DNA of 64,000 bases, from contig JANQQF010000040.1 of the NCBI GenBank assembly GCA_028285035.1, positions 1-64,000 of the forward strand. Direction: 5' to 3'. Under the pieces are notes generated by a model. It had not been told where the DNA came from. It made no database searches and saw only the letters and a program-made list of their open reading frames with translations. Positions 52,715 to 61,843 of this stretch are shown in pieces (within the stretch, counting starts at the first letter, position 1; each line of letters starts with the position of its first letter). This stretch comes from Phycisphaerae bacterium. Its GTDB lineage: Bacteria > Chloroflexota > Anaerolineae > 4572-78 > J111. A program made the position numbers and the translations under genes.

Positions 52715-53176
52715 CTACGACAGATTAATACTGTTTGATATCTCAAAGAAGTCAGCCCAAACATCGTTGAGCCGAGAGGTGGCTTGGCGGATGCGCTGCT
52801 CGTAACGCACTTGGTCTGGGTTGGCATCTTGGGCCAGCTTCAGGCCAACCACATCCTGTGAGGCAGCAATCACATCGATCATTGCTGTATTTAGCGCTTG
52901 GGCACAGGACGGCAAATCTTCCCGCATCTCCTCGTGGTAATGGCGAGTAGACATCAACAAGCTTTGATAAATACCGGCTGTTCTCGGATCGTCGATTGCC
53001 GAGCCTGGCGTATTAACTAAACCCAAGACCTTCACCAGCATCAACGAGTTTTCATCAAAGCTTTCTTGCTGAATCTCAGAAATTGCACACGATTGACGTG
53101 TTGGACCCGCTAGTGCCGGAACGCTTATTCCCAAAGAAATCACAAAGGCTAAAACAAGTAGCCAATGAATACGCAT
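52715..53176 (-). CDS. Small exported helical protein
   Basis: 153 residues from ATG 53176, which has AGAGG 7 bases upstream. A signal peptide (about 24 residues, ending VPALAG) precedes a mature, mostly helical acidic domain with two Cys (RQSCAIS and LPSCAQA) that could form a disulfide. No family recognised. The 121 bases between it and marR are text-like A/T-rich repeats. Confidence 0.65.
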   Translation of the reverse strand: MRIHWLLVLAFVISLGISVPALAGPTRQSCAISEIQQESFDENSLMLVKVLGLVNTPGSAIDDPRTAGIYQSLLMSTRHYHEEMREDLPSCAQALNTAMIDVIAASQDVVGLKLAQDANPDQVRYEQRIRQATSRLNDVWADFFEISNSINLS

Positions 53177-53305
53177 AATAATCCTCTCATTGTTATATAC
53201 GATTGACAATTTTGGATTTACGATTAGGACTATACCCGAAGCCCATCATAAATCATAACTTGATTTTAGGGCATTCAGACGTGTGGGCTGTAAGCCAACC
53301 GACAT

Positions 53306-53815
53306 TTAGGAGACGGGTTGAGGGGAAATGTGAAACTCGAACTGAATGCGAGTCTCACCATTCATTTGGATTTGCTGGGTTTGTGGGGTTTGGCCTGTCG
53401 CGGCTTGAATGCAAGCGCGCCAGAATTCGAGCGCGATGGCATTACCGATAAGTCCTTGCAACTCCCACGAGCCAGGGAACTGCTGCCAGATAGTAATGAC
53501 TGCTTGACGGCCTAGGCCGCGACCTCGGTAGTCGGGCTTGATATAGAACTCGGCAATTTGATGTCTGGATGAATGCGTGGAGTGTGGGTCTCGCACAAAA
53601 GCGAAGCCGATAACCTGGCCCTGATGTTTAATAATAAATGGATGACGACCATACTCTGACCAATAAACATCAAAATAAGGATAATCAATCAGCCCATCAT
53701 CGGAAAAAATGCGTGTTTCAAATTTATTAAGCTCCCTGAGGTACTCATCAAGCAGGGTCTTAACAAGTGGGGCATCGGTGGGCTTGGCTAAAATTAGTTC
53801 AGGGTGAGGTATCAT
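53306..53815 (-). CDS. GNAT family acetyltransferase
   Basis: 169 residues. Acetyl-CoA loop in IKPDYRGRGLGRQAV (Q/RxxGxG/A type), preceded by VIGFAFVRD (strand 4) and followed by an NAIALEFWR segment typical of GNATs. ATG 53815 is chosen; a GTG at 53824 would overlap the stop of the beta-helix gene by 4 bases (GTGA), so translation is coupled either way. Substrate unknown. Confidence 0.85.
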   Translation of the reverse strand: MIPHPELILAKPTDAPLVKTLLDEYLRELNKFETRIFSDDGLIDYPYFDVYWSEYGRHPFIIKHQGQVIGFAFVRDPHSTHSSRHQIAEFYIKPDYRGRGLGRQAVITIWQQFPGSWELQGLIGNAIALEFWRACIQAATGQTPQTQQIQMNGETRIQFEFHISPQPVS

Positions 53816-53820
53816 GAGTA

Positions 53821-55431
53821 TCACGGCTTTTGAATAGCTGGTAAATAGATAAAGATATTGGTAGGGCGAGCGGTCACTGTTTCCGTTAAAACAGCAGAGC
53901 CGGAAATCACAGCCTGCAAGGTGAGCGTATATGGCGTAAAATTAGTTAACCCAATTAGGTCATACGTCCGCATATCTGGTGACAAATTGGTCAACGGCGA
54001 TGACTGCGCAGTTGAGGGACCATCGAAAGAGAGAGTCCACGTCGCATCGGTAGGCAGCGGATCGGTTTCCCAGGAAAGCAGGATCATTTGATCTGCGGCC
54101 TGAGCTGAGAAATTAAGCCAGCGTTTATACTCATACGCTCCTTGATCATAGCCACCATCTTTAGGTCGCCCTGTCCCGATGTAATCCTGATTGATCCCTA
54201 AACTACTCACATCAGTGCCACCATTGATTGCTGGCGAGCTAGACCTTAAACGATAATCTTTTTGGCTACTATTAACGAAGTCGATAGTTTCAACGCCGGC
54301 TGCCGTTAGATTATGAGAGATATCAACAGGAACATTATTATTCAGCACTTTTATAAATTCATACGCGTTATCTGCTTTGACGATGATGTTGTTTTTGATA
54401 ATGTTGTCTGTCACGGCCTCATCATTGTACGTAGTAATGCCATTCCGCCCAGGGTTAATGATCGTATTATTGACAAACGTGATCCCATTCCCAACGCGAC
54501 GATCATCTAAGAAGATGGCATCTTTACCACTGTTTAGAATAATATTGTTGTAAAATTTATGGCCAGTGCCAAAGATGCTAAATGCGGTGCCTACTCCTTC
54601 ATCGATGAGGTTATTGTAAACCTCGGCATTTCCCTGCCCAATTTGCACCCCATTATCCTGATACAGATCAAACGGACGTTGCCCATATTTGCGAATAACA
54701 TTATTGTAGACCTGCGCCCCATTGGGAATTGAGCTAATTTGAATGCCCTCCGAGCCGATATCCTCAAGGATATTATTATAAACTTCTAGCCCGTCGATGA
54801 TATGCCCATACACTGTAATCTGTTTACCATCGCACGTCCGTTGATAACCATCATAGAAGGTAAAGCCGATGTAAAATCCTTCACCCCTCGCCACATTGTG
54901 GATGTAGTTATCGTGCAGCGACACATCATACATGGTAAAATTTTCGCGCCAGGTGGCTGGATCACACGTGGGGTCGGTCTTAACCATCATCCCCGCAAAC
55001 CCAGCTGGATTGGGGTTAGAAATTTCCAAATGATCCACCTCAACATTTGAGGTCAACCCATCAACTTTAACCGTCCCTGTCGCCTTTATGCCATAAAAAT
55101 GATCGGTGCTCCCTGTTCCTGTCAAACGAATGTGCTTGCTCTTCAAAACAAAAATGCTGGTATTGTCAGCCTCAATAAGTAGCTGTCCCCCAGAATTCTG
55201 AATGATAATCGGATTAGCTTCAGTACCAATCAATGACTCCAGCCGTAACGTACCTCGGGTGCCACTTTGCAGGCAAACCACATCGCCTGGCTGAACATTC
55301 GATTCGCTACCATCAATTTTATAGGTTGTTAGAGGAAGGGTGTGGTCACAGCCTGTGGCCTGGGCTGGTGTTAATAAGATAAGCCAATTAAAAACAAGAA
55401 CGAGTCCAAGTAAAGGTAAGTTCTTAATCAT
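53821..55431 (-). CDS. Secreted right-handed beta-helix protein
   Basis: 536 residues from ATG 55431. A signal peptide ends near PAQATG. Residues ~60-400 show parallel beta-helix repeats: VYNNLIDEGVG, FYNNIILNSG, FVNNTIINPG, IKNNIIVK, each with the x-N-N-x-I ladder of pectate-lyase-like and DUF1565 folds. A fibronectin-III-like region (about 440-525) follows, and the protein ends with IFIYLPAIQKP, a hydrophobic YLPxI tail seen in other exported Chloroflexota proteins. Possible polysaccharide-binding or lyase role; no catalytic residues were identified. Confidence 0.82.
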   Translation of the reverse strand: MIKNLPLLGLVLVFNWLILLTPAQATGCDHTLPLTTYKIDGSESNVQPGDVVCLQSGTRGTLRLESLIGTEANPIIIQNSGGQLLIEADNTSIFVLKSKHIRLTGTGSTDHFYGIKATGTVKVDGLTSNVEVDHLEISNPNPAGFAGMMVKTDPTCDPATWRENFTMYDVSLHDNYIHNVARGEGFYIGFTFYDGYQRTCDGKQITVYGHIIDGLEVYNNILEDIGSEGIQISSIPNGAQVYNNVIRKYGQRPFDLYQDNGVQIGQGNAEVYNNLIDEGVGTAFSIFGTGHKFYNNIILNSGKDAIFLDDRRVGNGITFVNNTIINPGRNGITTYNDEAVTDNIIKNNIIVKADNAYEFIKVLNNNVPVDISHNLTAAGVETIDFVNSSQKDYRLRSSSPAINGGTDVSSLGINQDYIGTGRPKDGGYDQGAYEYKRWLNFSAQAADQMILLSWETDPLPTDATWTLSFDGPSTAQSSPLTNLSPDMRTYDLIGLTNFTPYTLTLQAVISGSAVLTETVTARPTNIFIYLPAIQKP

Positions 55432-55545
55432 GTATATTTTTTCTCTCAATTTGATCAAAGCGATTGATGATTTCTTGATACTTCAACTGTAATTAGACAA
55501 CATACCAATCGCCATTAGTCTATCGCCTAAACTAAATAGATGGCA

Positions 55546-55591
55546 GCGTATAATTTGCGGATTTTTAGAGGAAAGTCAGTAGAAACTACGG
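55546..55591 (+). repeat. Copy 2 of the dispersed structured motif
   Basis: GCGTATAATTTGCGGATTTT(T) at 55546-55566 and GTAG-AAA-CTACGG at 55579-55591. It agrees with the copy at 15386 in order, spacing and orientation. TATAAT lies within it, so it could act as a promoter for a short RNA. No gene is read from it. Confidence 0.5.
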
Positions 55592-55638
55592 GGAAATTGC
55601 ATTAATCCAACTTAAAGTTTGCTGTCCTGATGGCTTCT

Positions 55639-55794
55639 AAACCGATTATGCGTATTCCGAAAAATGGGTTGGATTATGTCACTCCCGCGTGCTTTTGGCG
55701 GGAGTCCATTGTTAGCTAACCCGTGGATGCCCGACAAAACCATTCGGGCATGACACTTTGAAGTATAACAATTGCTAATTCTCATAATCGGTTT
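55639..55794. repeat. Palindromic element with nested hairpins
   Basis: A 12-bp inverted repeat AAACCGATTATG/CATAATCGGTTT bounds 156 bases. Inside are two hairpins: ACTCCCGC/GCGGGAGT (55681-55705) and ATGCCCGA/TCGGGCAT (55727-55751). The overall form fits a miniature repeat or REP-like unit. The remainder of 55432-55871 holds no gene. Confidence 0.55.
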
Positions 55795-55802
55795 CTAACA
55801 GA

Positions 55803-55833
55803 AAAGCCATAACCGTTTCCCAGTTATGGCTTT
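55803..55833 (-). terminator. Terminator of the LURP-one gene
   Basis: 11-bp stem AAAGCCATAAC/GTTATGGCTTT with a 9-base loop; T-rich sequence follows on the minus strand. It lies 38 bases after the stop at 55872. Confidence 0.65.
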
Positions 55834-55871
55834 ATCACACAGTTGACTCAAAACTTTGATTTATCGGGAAC

Positions 55872-56468
55872 TTATCCTCGGCCACGCTCCAGCAAGATCA
55901 TCATAATCAAGCTCAGTAAGGCCCGTTCTTCCTCAGCTTCACTCAATGGGCTGTGTCTATCAATAATAAACTTCCCCTCAAAAAAGGCTGGTTGCTTCTC
56001 CATCCGCATTACCAATTCATCGCTAGAGCGGGTGACGAGATAGGCTGGATGGAAAAAGTAACCCGTAAACATCCCCAAAATCGGAATTTCACCCACCAAC
56101 CCATCCACAATCTTAATCCAGGCATTCTCTTCCCGAATGGTCATGTCAACGATATCACCATCAAAAATGTTATACTCCGCCTTCCAAATCGAGCGCATTC
56201 CTTTTCGTTTCACCGAGCCGACCGACATGCCTTGATGATCGGTAAAGTGATATTGGGCCGAAAAATCAATGACCCGATCCGCTTTCATATTGTATAATGT
56301 CTGACTCCGCTGATCATCAGCAAAAACCGTCACTGCCTCTTTCAGCTTGAATATTTTCTGTCTGATATAGAGTAACAAATTGCCGTGGGCATCATAGACT
56401 GACAGTTGTGGGGCCAAAGCCACAATTTTGAATGAGAGGGTTAAGGGGTAATTTAATGGAAATTGCAT
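55872..56468 (-). CDS. LURP-one/tubby C2-like protein
   Basis: 198 residues. Family features: the membrane-sheet pattern LSVYDAHGNLLLYIRQKIFKLKEAVTVF (V, D, G, L, K at conserved places), then IDFSAQYHFTDHQGMSVGSVKRKG and IFDGDIV. LURP-one proteins resemble phospholipid scramblases and tubby domains, with a 12-stranded barrel around a central helix. The helix here is the hydrophobic segment GEIPILGMFTGYFF. Function in bacteria is not established. Good RBS (AAAGGAG). Confidence 0.85.
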   Translation of the reverse strand: MQFPLNYPLTLSFKIVALAPQLSVYDAHGNLLLYIRQKIFKLKEAVTVFADDQRSQTLYNMKADRVIDFSAQYHFTDHQGMSVGSVKRKGMRSIWKAEYNIFDGDIVDMTIREENAWIKIVDGLVGEIPILGMFTGYFFHPAYLVTRSSDELVMRMEKQPAFFEGKFIIDRHSPLSEAEEERALLSLIMMILLERGRG

Positions 56469-56537
56469 AGGGTTCTCCTTTGGATTTGATCAATCATATC
56501 ACAATTTTACGAAAAAAGAATAGACCTAACTTTAAAT

Positions 56538-57434
56538 TCAGAGTTGGGCAGATAATGTGTCATAAAAATCATGGACTACCACATTCTCCGGCAAGCCAGC
56601 CACCTGCCCATCGCCGAGTTCAACGATGAGCCAATCGCCATTTTTCTGCTTGGCAATGTCCATTGTAAAAAAGCGACTTTTCACATTTTGGGTGATTCCC
56701 AAAAATTGCTCAGTGGGTGGCTGTAGGTCCTTATATTCACCTTCCTCCCAATATTCGGTGGCAAAAAAGGGCTGCCCCTCGTACACAAAGAGACGGAACT
56801 CCTTGGTCAAAGGCATCCCACTTTTGGAATGCTGGGTTAGGGCCTCAAACTCAACAAATTCTCTAAATACCAGCCCCACATTCAAGTCGGTATCCTGCAA
56901 TTCAATAAAGCGATTGACTACCCGCTCGACCTCGGCTCGATTGGTGGCGGATGGGATAAAGCAGGCTTCGGTCCAGTAATGCTTTTGTGATTTGACGTAA
57001 TCCTTGACAATCATAGGGCGATCACCAAAAGGCTGTAAATCAGCCATCACTCGATCTAGAGAAAAGTCGCTCATTGGCAACCAGACTGATTTTGGGGTTT
57101 TCGCCTCGATCACAGAATATGACTCTGGCAAATAATGACAATGGGTGTAAGCGGTTGGGTCATTGATCAGCCTAATTCCTTTATCAGCCAACGCCTGATA
57201 AAGCTGCTCATACTGCGGTGGCTTCATCATCCAGCCCCGAAACAAACCAGGCTGTTCGCTATCTTGTACAGGGATGCGAGCGACTGCTTTTTTGGCACTC
57301 TTTTCATAAACCAAGGCCTCAAAATTGATAATGTGGCAATCTAGCCCAATCGCCCGCACCGCATCGGCTTCAGCTTGATACATCTCATCAGGTTGTTTTG
57401 TTTGAAAGGGGTCTGCACAAAAAATAAATTTCAT
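56538..57434 (-). CDS. ATP-grasp domain protein (R2K/DUF4343-like)
   Basis: 298 residues. Compact ATP-grasp pattern: PMIVKDYVKSQKHYW (nucleotide-binding Lys), LVFREFVEFE, KEFRLFVYEGQPFFATEYWE and a metal-binding end DWLIVELGDGQVAG. It resembles the R2K clade (DUF4343) of ATP-grasp enzymes, whose members are linked to peptide tagging or modification. Single gene, convergent to nothing nearby and divergent from the SDR at 57623. It is unrelated in sequence to the permuted ATP-grasp proteins of the other cluster. Confidence 0.8.
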   Translation of the reverse strand: MKFIFCADPFQTKQPDEMYQAEADAVRAIGLDCHIINFEALVYEKSAKKAVARIPVQDSEQPGLFRGWMMKPPQYEQLYQALADKGIRLINDPTAYTHCHYLPESYSVIEAKTPKSVWLPMSDFSLDRVMADLQPFGDRPMIVKDYVKSQKHYWTEACFIPSATNRAEVERVVNRFIELQDTDLNVGLVFREFVEFEALTQHSKSGMPLTKEFRLFVYEGQPFFATEYWEEGEYKDLQPPTEQFLGITQNVKSRFFTMDIAKQKNGDWLIVELGDGQVAGLPENVVVHDFYDTLSAQL

Positions 57435-57622
57435 TTTGGTTTTTCCGGTAAGATCAATGATTTATAGATCCATATACGATTATTGTAGCATAACCGATGA
57501 TACGAACCAATAATAAAGTAAATTGAGACGACTAAATAATTTGCCAAAAAATAAAGACAGCATTACGTTTCCGGCACTTTGTAAGACGAAAAATATCTTT
57601 ATGGAGTTTCAACGAGGAAAAC

Positions 57623-58402
57623 ATGAACATTGATGTGGCAAATTTACGGGTAATCGTGACCGCTGGTGCTCAAGGGGTCGGGCGGGCGGTGGCTGAGTCA
57701 TTTCTAGCGGACGGAGCACAGGTTCATATCTGTGATATTGATCCTGAACGGCTGGCTCGTTGCACAGCAGAGCTGCCAGGGCTGGGCACATCCGTGGCCG
57801 ATGTCTCAAATTTAGCACAAGTTGATGCGTTTATGGATGAAGCCATCAAAAATTTGGGAGGTGTCGATGTGTTGGTCAACAATGCTGGTATTTCAGGACC
57901 AGCAGGCTCAATTGAAGATATCGCCCCCGACCAATGGCAACAAACCTTGGATGTGAATATCAACAGCCAATTCTACTGCGCCCGACGCGTCATTCCCCTG
58001 ATGAAAGCCCAACGCAGCGGCTCGATTGTCAACATCTCCTCCACGGCTGGCCTCTATGGCTATCCCAATCGCAGCCCCTATGCCGTTTCAAAATGGGGGG
58101 TGATTGGCTTCACAAAAACCCTAGCAATGGAATTAGGCGAGTATGGCATCCGAGCCAACGCCATCTGCCCTGGTTCTATTGACGGCCCCCGGATGGATCA
58201 TGTCATTGCCATCGAGTCAGCCGCAACCGGCGTCCCCACAGATGAGATCCGGCGAGGCTACGCCAAACAGGTCTCCTTACAGACCTTTATTGATCCACAG
58301 GAGATTGCCAATATGGTTTTATTTATCTGCTCGCCGTTGGGAGCAAAAATTTCAGGGCAAGCCTTGTCGGTGGATGGGCATACGGAGACGATTCGGGCTT
58401 AG
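57623..58402 (+). CDS. SDR family oxidoreductase
   Basis: 259 residues, classical SDR. TAGAQGVGRAVA cofactor loop, CDIDPERL with an Asp after strand 2 (favouring NAD), NNAGI, NISSTAG (Ser), YAVSKWGV (Tyr/Lys) and C-terminal SGQALSVDGHTE. Overall layout is that of sugar-acid or 3-oxoacyl reductases; substrate unknown. RBS GAGGAAAA. The 188 bases upstream, shared with the divergent ATP-grasp gene, contain no distinct site I can name. Confidence 0.9.
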   Translation: MNIDVANLRVIVTAGAQGVGRAVAESFLADGAQVHICDIDPERLARCTAELPGLGTSVADVSNLAQVDAFMDEAIKNLGGVDVLVNNAGISGPAGSIEDIAPDQWQQTLDVNINSQFYCARRVIPLMKAQRSGSIVNISSTAGLYGYPNRSPYAVSKWGVIGFTKTLAMELGEYGIRANAICPGSIDGPRMDHVIAIESAATGVPTDEIRRGYAKQVSLQTFIDPQEIANMVLFICSPLGAKISGQALSVDGHTETIRA

Positions 58403-58426
58403 AAGCTTGCTTTAGCCACTCTAAAG

Positions 58427-58506
58427 TCCACAGATGCACACAGATGGTCACAGATAGAACTTTTTATAAACGATTTTATCAGTGTTAATCTGTGTTGATC
58501 TGTGGA
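58427..58506. repeat. CACAGAT-type inverted repeat after the SDR gene
   Basis: TCCACAGAT (58427-58435) and ATCTGTGGA (58498-58506) bound an element that also contains CACACAGAT, CACAGAT and ATCTGTG. The repeat text is of the common dispersed 'ccacagat...atctgtgg' kind and can fold into a hairpin that may end the SDR transcript. Confidence 0.55.
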
Positions 58507-58547
58507 TAAAGAAGCCTTTGATAAGCTCGCTTAATTTTTAATCATTT

Positions 58548-59549
58548 CTACCCGGCAAAGAACAAAAAGAAGTAGCCGACCAATAAAATCAGCCAGCCGA
58601 TGAGCATGATCAGATCGAAAAAACGACTCCAGGAGAAGGTCAAATTCTCGCGTACCACCGCGTCAATCGTCGCCAAGTTTTCAAGCTTACGACTGACCAA
58701 ATCCTTCCAGTCATCTAAAGCATAGCGCTCAACAATCAACTCATACACTTGCGCCGAATACCAATCGCCGATGAGCAGCAGGGATTGATCGATCTTCTCG
58801 AAATCTAGCAAGAGGGACAGCCGTTGCTGGACAATGGTGTGCATTGTTTTATTTCGGGTGGGCAGCCAGCGGAGGCGAACATTCGCCACATTTTGGCGCA
58901 CCTGCTCCAACATCTGCTGTACTGTTTGATCGAGCATTCGATAACGTAACAGTTGATACTTACCAATTTTCAGCAAGTCAATGTCAGCCTGAAAATCACT
59001 ATTCTCCGCAAAAACTAAGGCCCCACTCCAATCAACCACGGTCAAGTCGCGTTTGGAATAGCGAGCTCTGGCATTAAAAATTTCGGCGGCAGCAGCTTCA
59101 CCGGGCGGTTTAACTAAAGCCCGCAACAAATGGCCTAAGGGCACTACCTGCTCATCAACATACGAATCCAGAGGTAACGTCGTACCCCGAAACAAAAGAA
59201 TGGTGTAGACCTCATTCAAAGGATCAACTGCATCTGTCTCTTCCCATAGCTTCTGTTTCAAAGCGCCTTGAATGGCTAATTGTCGAGACAATGCCTCCGC
59301 TTCCAGCCCATCTTCCAAAACATATCGACACTCGGCCACCCACACCAGCTCATCTAAGACTTGCAGTTTCACCCGCACTGATGTTCCCTCGACCTCAAAT
59401 TGCCGCTCCCCCCAACTGGTACGAAACTCAATATCAAGGTCATAAAAATAGGGCGCATCTTTGGGTGCAGAGACAGAAACCTGCGGGCCTAATTTTGAAG
59501 TGGCTTGGAACGGCCACAGAATTAGAAAACAGACGTCAAGATTGATCAT
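58548..59549 (-). CDS. Membrane-anchored protein of unknown function
   Basis: 333 residues, acidic and helical, with a single C-terminal membrane segment (LIMLIGWLILLVGYFFLFF, about 312-330), so the bulk faces the cytoplasm or is tail-anchored. The region RLSLLLDFEKIDQSLLLIGDWYSAQVYELI and the following helices vaguely resemble RMD1/DUF155 proteins, but not enough to assign. It starts 21 bases after the stop of the gene at 59571, so the two form an operon. Confidence 0.65.
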   Translation of the reverse strand: MINLDVCFLILWPFQATSKLGPQVSVSAPKDAPYFYDLDIEFRTSWGERQFEVEGTSVRVKLQVLDELVWVAECRYVLEDGLEAEALSRQLAIQGALKQKLWEETDAVDPLNEVYTILLFRGTTLPLDSYVDEQVVPLGHLLRALVKPPGEAAAAEIFNARARYSKRDLTVVDWSGALVFAENSDFQADIDLLKIGKYQLLRYRMLDQTVQQMLEQVRQNVANVRLRWLPTRNKTMHTIVQQRLSLLLDFEKIDQSLLLIGDWYSAQVYELIVERYALDDWKDLVSRKLENLATIDAVVRENLTFSWSRFFDLIMLIGWLILLVGYFFLFFAG

Positions 59550-59570
59550 AAGTGATTATTCCTGTGAACT

Positions 59571-61091
59571 TCAACACCCTTGCAAATACGTCAATTCATC
59601 CCTGGCCTGTAGCGATTGGGTCAAACGAATGGCACTGGCTTTCACCCGGCGATGAACTTCGAGCCATTCACCGCTGATCTCAAATTTCGCATTCGGCGGA
59701 AGGCAAGCCAAGGGGACAGGCTCCTCTTGACCAACAGTAATATTGACTGTATTTGGAATTTCAACAACAACAGGTTCAAGCTGCCCTTCTATCGTAACCA
59801 ATAAACGTTGCGCCTGAAAAACCGAAGGGAGGGGCTGCTGAAACGTGGCTAACAACGGCAGGGTGGGCAGACTAACCGGCTCGCCTCGGCCAATCCCAGA
59901 GAACACCTTCGGGCCCCGCACAAAATAAAGGGCGACTTCATTATCCAGAGCAATGGTCGTACGCCCCATCGTTGACTGAAAGACCACGTCCCAAGCATCC
60001 ACGTGAATCATTCGTTCAGCCACATCAAATAAGGTGGGTAGTCCAAACTCCTTGTAAATGTAGTCGGCCGTCAGGTACGCCGAAGCAGCGACAGTAGCCT
60101 CTGGCACTGGATTGTCAGGCGGGTAAATGATAAAAGGAGAGACCCAGCCCGCCTCGACCTCATCAAGCCATTGGACGAGCAAAGCAGCTTGGGCCTCGGG
60201 TGGCAGCAATAAATGGACGGCACTAACTGTATGGGTTGCCTCCCAAAACCGATTTAGGCCTGGCGGAGACCGCCGAGGCATCAGCGTAGGCGAAGCTAAG
60301 GGGGGGATCAAGGTTTTAGCCAAGGCCAGTCGCACCGTTGCTTCACGAGACAAGCGGCCATCGGTCGCTACAACCAAGGGAGAGTTGATGACCAACTGTT
60401 GATCCCGATATTTCGCAATGATCGGACCTTGTAAGTCTGCTGGCTCAATCAAAATTTGCAGATTTTCATACGAGGCTTGGGGACCAAGCGTTGTCTCAAT
60501 GGTTTCGAAAAACAGGACTAAATCTGTCGCTAAATCCTCAGCAAACCGCTGATCGCGCGGGAAAAACCGAAGGCGTGCCCCATTGGGGAACACTAACTCA
60601 GTCTGTTCAGCCCCCCAAGCCGCAGTGGGCACAGCGGCCCGTCGCCACTGCCCACCCCGCAAACAATAGCTCTGCACCTGCAAGGTTCGCCCAATTACCA
60701 CATCGACCACGGCACAGGTGCCATCAAAATCAATCGTTTTGATCTCAACCAAGTCGGCCTCAGCCGAGCGCGTGTCAAATACCTGCCAATACCCGTCACG
60801 CCACGCAGGCTGGGTATTAGGATGGATCAAATCCGCCGCCGCCTCTCGATCCTGCCTCGCTCGCAACGTCTCTTCCTCAAACATCACATTCGTTAAATCA
60901 TCTCGAATCGACACTTGGCCCTGATGTTGTAGGCTTTGCAGATTGAGGTAGGTCACCACCAAAACTGCCATCAAAATAACAATAGGGAGGAAGACCCACC
61001 ACCAACGATTTGAGGATCGTTTCGGCTCACTTTCTACAAGCGGGGGATCGGGAAAGTCCTCATCATCAACGATAAATTGCCAATCAGCCAT
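59571..61091 (-). CDS. Single-span membrane protein of unknown function
   Basis: 506 residues. A short cytoplasmic tail (about 28 residues, acidic) is followed by WWWVFLPIVILMAVLVVTYL and a large outer domain. The middle has RLALAKTLIPPL and long alternating helices reminiscent of peptidase-MA-like domains, but no HExxH is present. First gene of a two-gene operon with the protein at 58548; the pair may form a membrane complex. Confidence 0.65.
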   Translation of the reverse strand: MADWQFIVDDEDFPDPPLVESEPKRSSNRWWWVFLPIVILMAVLVVTYLNLQSLQHQGQVSIRDDLTNVMFEEETLRARQDREAAADLIHPNTQPAWRDGYWQVFDTRSAEADLVEIKTIDFDGTCAVVDVVIGRTLQVQSYCLRGGQWRRAAVPTAAWGAEQTELVFPNGARLRFFPRDQRFAEDLATDLVLFFETIETTLGPQASYENLQILIEPADLQGPIIAKYRDQQLVINSPLVVATDGRLSREATVRLALAKTLIPPLASPTLMPRRSPPGLNRFWEATHTVSAVHLLLPPEAQAALLVQWLDEVEAGWVSPFIIYPPDNPVPEATVAASAYLTADYIYKEFGLPTLFDVAERMIHVDAWDVVFQSTMGRTTIALDNEVALYFVRGPKVFSGIGRGEPVSLPTLPLLATFQQPLPSVFQAQRLLVTIEGQLEPVVVEIPNTVNITVGQEEPVPLACLPPNAKFEISGEWLEVHRRVKASAIRLTQSLQARDELTYLQGC

Positions 61092-61241
61092 CTGGACTCA
61101 CTCGGGGCAAGGATGTGTCAGACTGTACCATATAAGGGGAGGTTTGAACAAGTGAGTGATAAGGCTTGCTAAGCTGGAAGGTTGGAAGGATGGGACACTC
61201 CCCAAGTCAGCGCCCCCCATTCCCGCAATTCTATTTGAGGC

Positions 61242-61306
61242 TGGTATAATAAAGTTTGGGAAATGAGGTTTCTTAACTCATCACTAGCCACTAACACTTG
61301 TGTTAG
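61242..61306 (+). promoter_or_regulatory. Extended -10 and palindrome before the YbjQ-like gene
   Basis: TGGTATAAT at 61242-61250 is an extended -10 element. Downstream, CTAACAC-TT-GTGTTAG (61291-61306) is a perfect palindrome in the leader that could be an operator or small hairpin. The rest of 61092-61336 is AT-rich and contains no gene. Confidence 0.45.
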
Positions 61307-61336
61307 ACCTAATCACTATTTTACAAGGAGACACTG

Positions 61337-61663
61337 ATGATTTTATCAACAACGTCTACGTTGGATGGAAAACAAGTTGTCGAGTATCTGGGGATTGTTG
61401 AAGGCGAGGCCATTTTGGGGGCAAACATCTTCCGCGATTTCTTTGCGGGCATCCGCGATGTTGTCGGTGGGCGTACCGCCTCGTACGAGCGGGAGCTACG
61501 CAAAGCCCGCGACATCGCCAAACGCGAAATGATCGAAAAGGCCGAAAAGTTGGGGGCCAATGCCGTGATCGGTATCGATTTGGATTATGAAACCATCGGG
61601 ATTAAAGATGGCGGTAATATGCTGATGGTCACTGCCAGTGGCACGGCGGTGATGGTGAGGTAG
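61337..61663 (+). CDS. YbjQ/UPF0145 family protein
   Basis: 108 residues, typical for the family. [29 protein letters not shown] followed by RKAREIA-like helix ([30 protein letters not shown]) and GTAV near the end. These pentameric small proteins are annotated as heavy-metal-binding, but function is unproven. RBS AAGGAG is ideally placed. Followed by a strong terminator. Confidence 0.92.
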   Translation: MILSTTSTLDGKQVVEYLGIVEGEAILGANIFRDFFAGIRDVVGGRTASYERELRKARDIAKREMIEKAEKLGANAVIGIDLDYETIGIKDGGNMLMVTASGTAVMVR

Positions 61664-61680
61664 CGGGTGATAAAAAGCGA

Positions 61681-61733
61681 GACCGCAGAGGTCGCCGATA
61701 TTACATCGGACAAAGACCTCTGCGGTCTTTTTT
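61681..61733 (+). terminator. Strong intrinsic terminator after ybjQ-like gene
   Basis: 13-bp perfect stem GACCGCAGAGGTC/GACCTCTGCGGTC (one more A-T pair outside) with an inner CCGAT/ATCGG stem, followed by six T. Confidence 0.9.
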
Positions 61734-61745
61734 ACATACCACCCG

Positions 61746-61769
61746 GTAGCTTGGATTGAGCCGAACGAC
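61746..61769 (+). repeat. Partial copy of the GTAGGTTGGGTTGA element
   Basis: 24 bases matching 62757-62780 at 22 positions, including TTGAGCCGAACGAC. Only the left end is present; the inverted partner is absent. Confidence 0.6.
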
Positions 61770-61843
61770 GGTTTGTTACCAACTGACTATTAATTTTCTT
61801 GTTGAAACGCTTACCTGTAAACTAAGCCGTTTGGAGGAACGGC

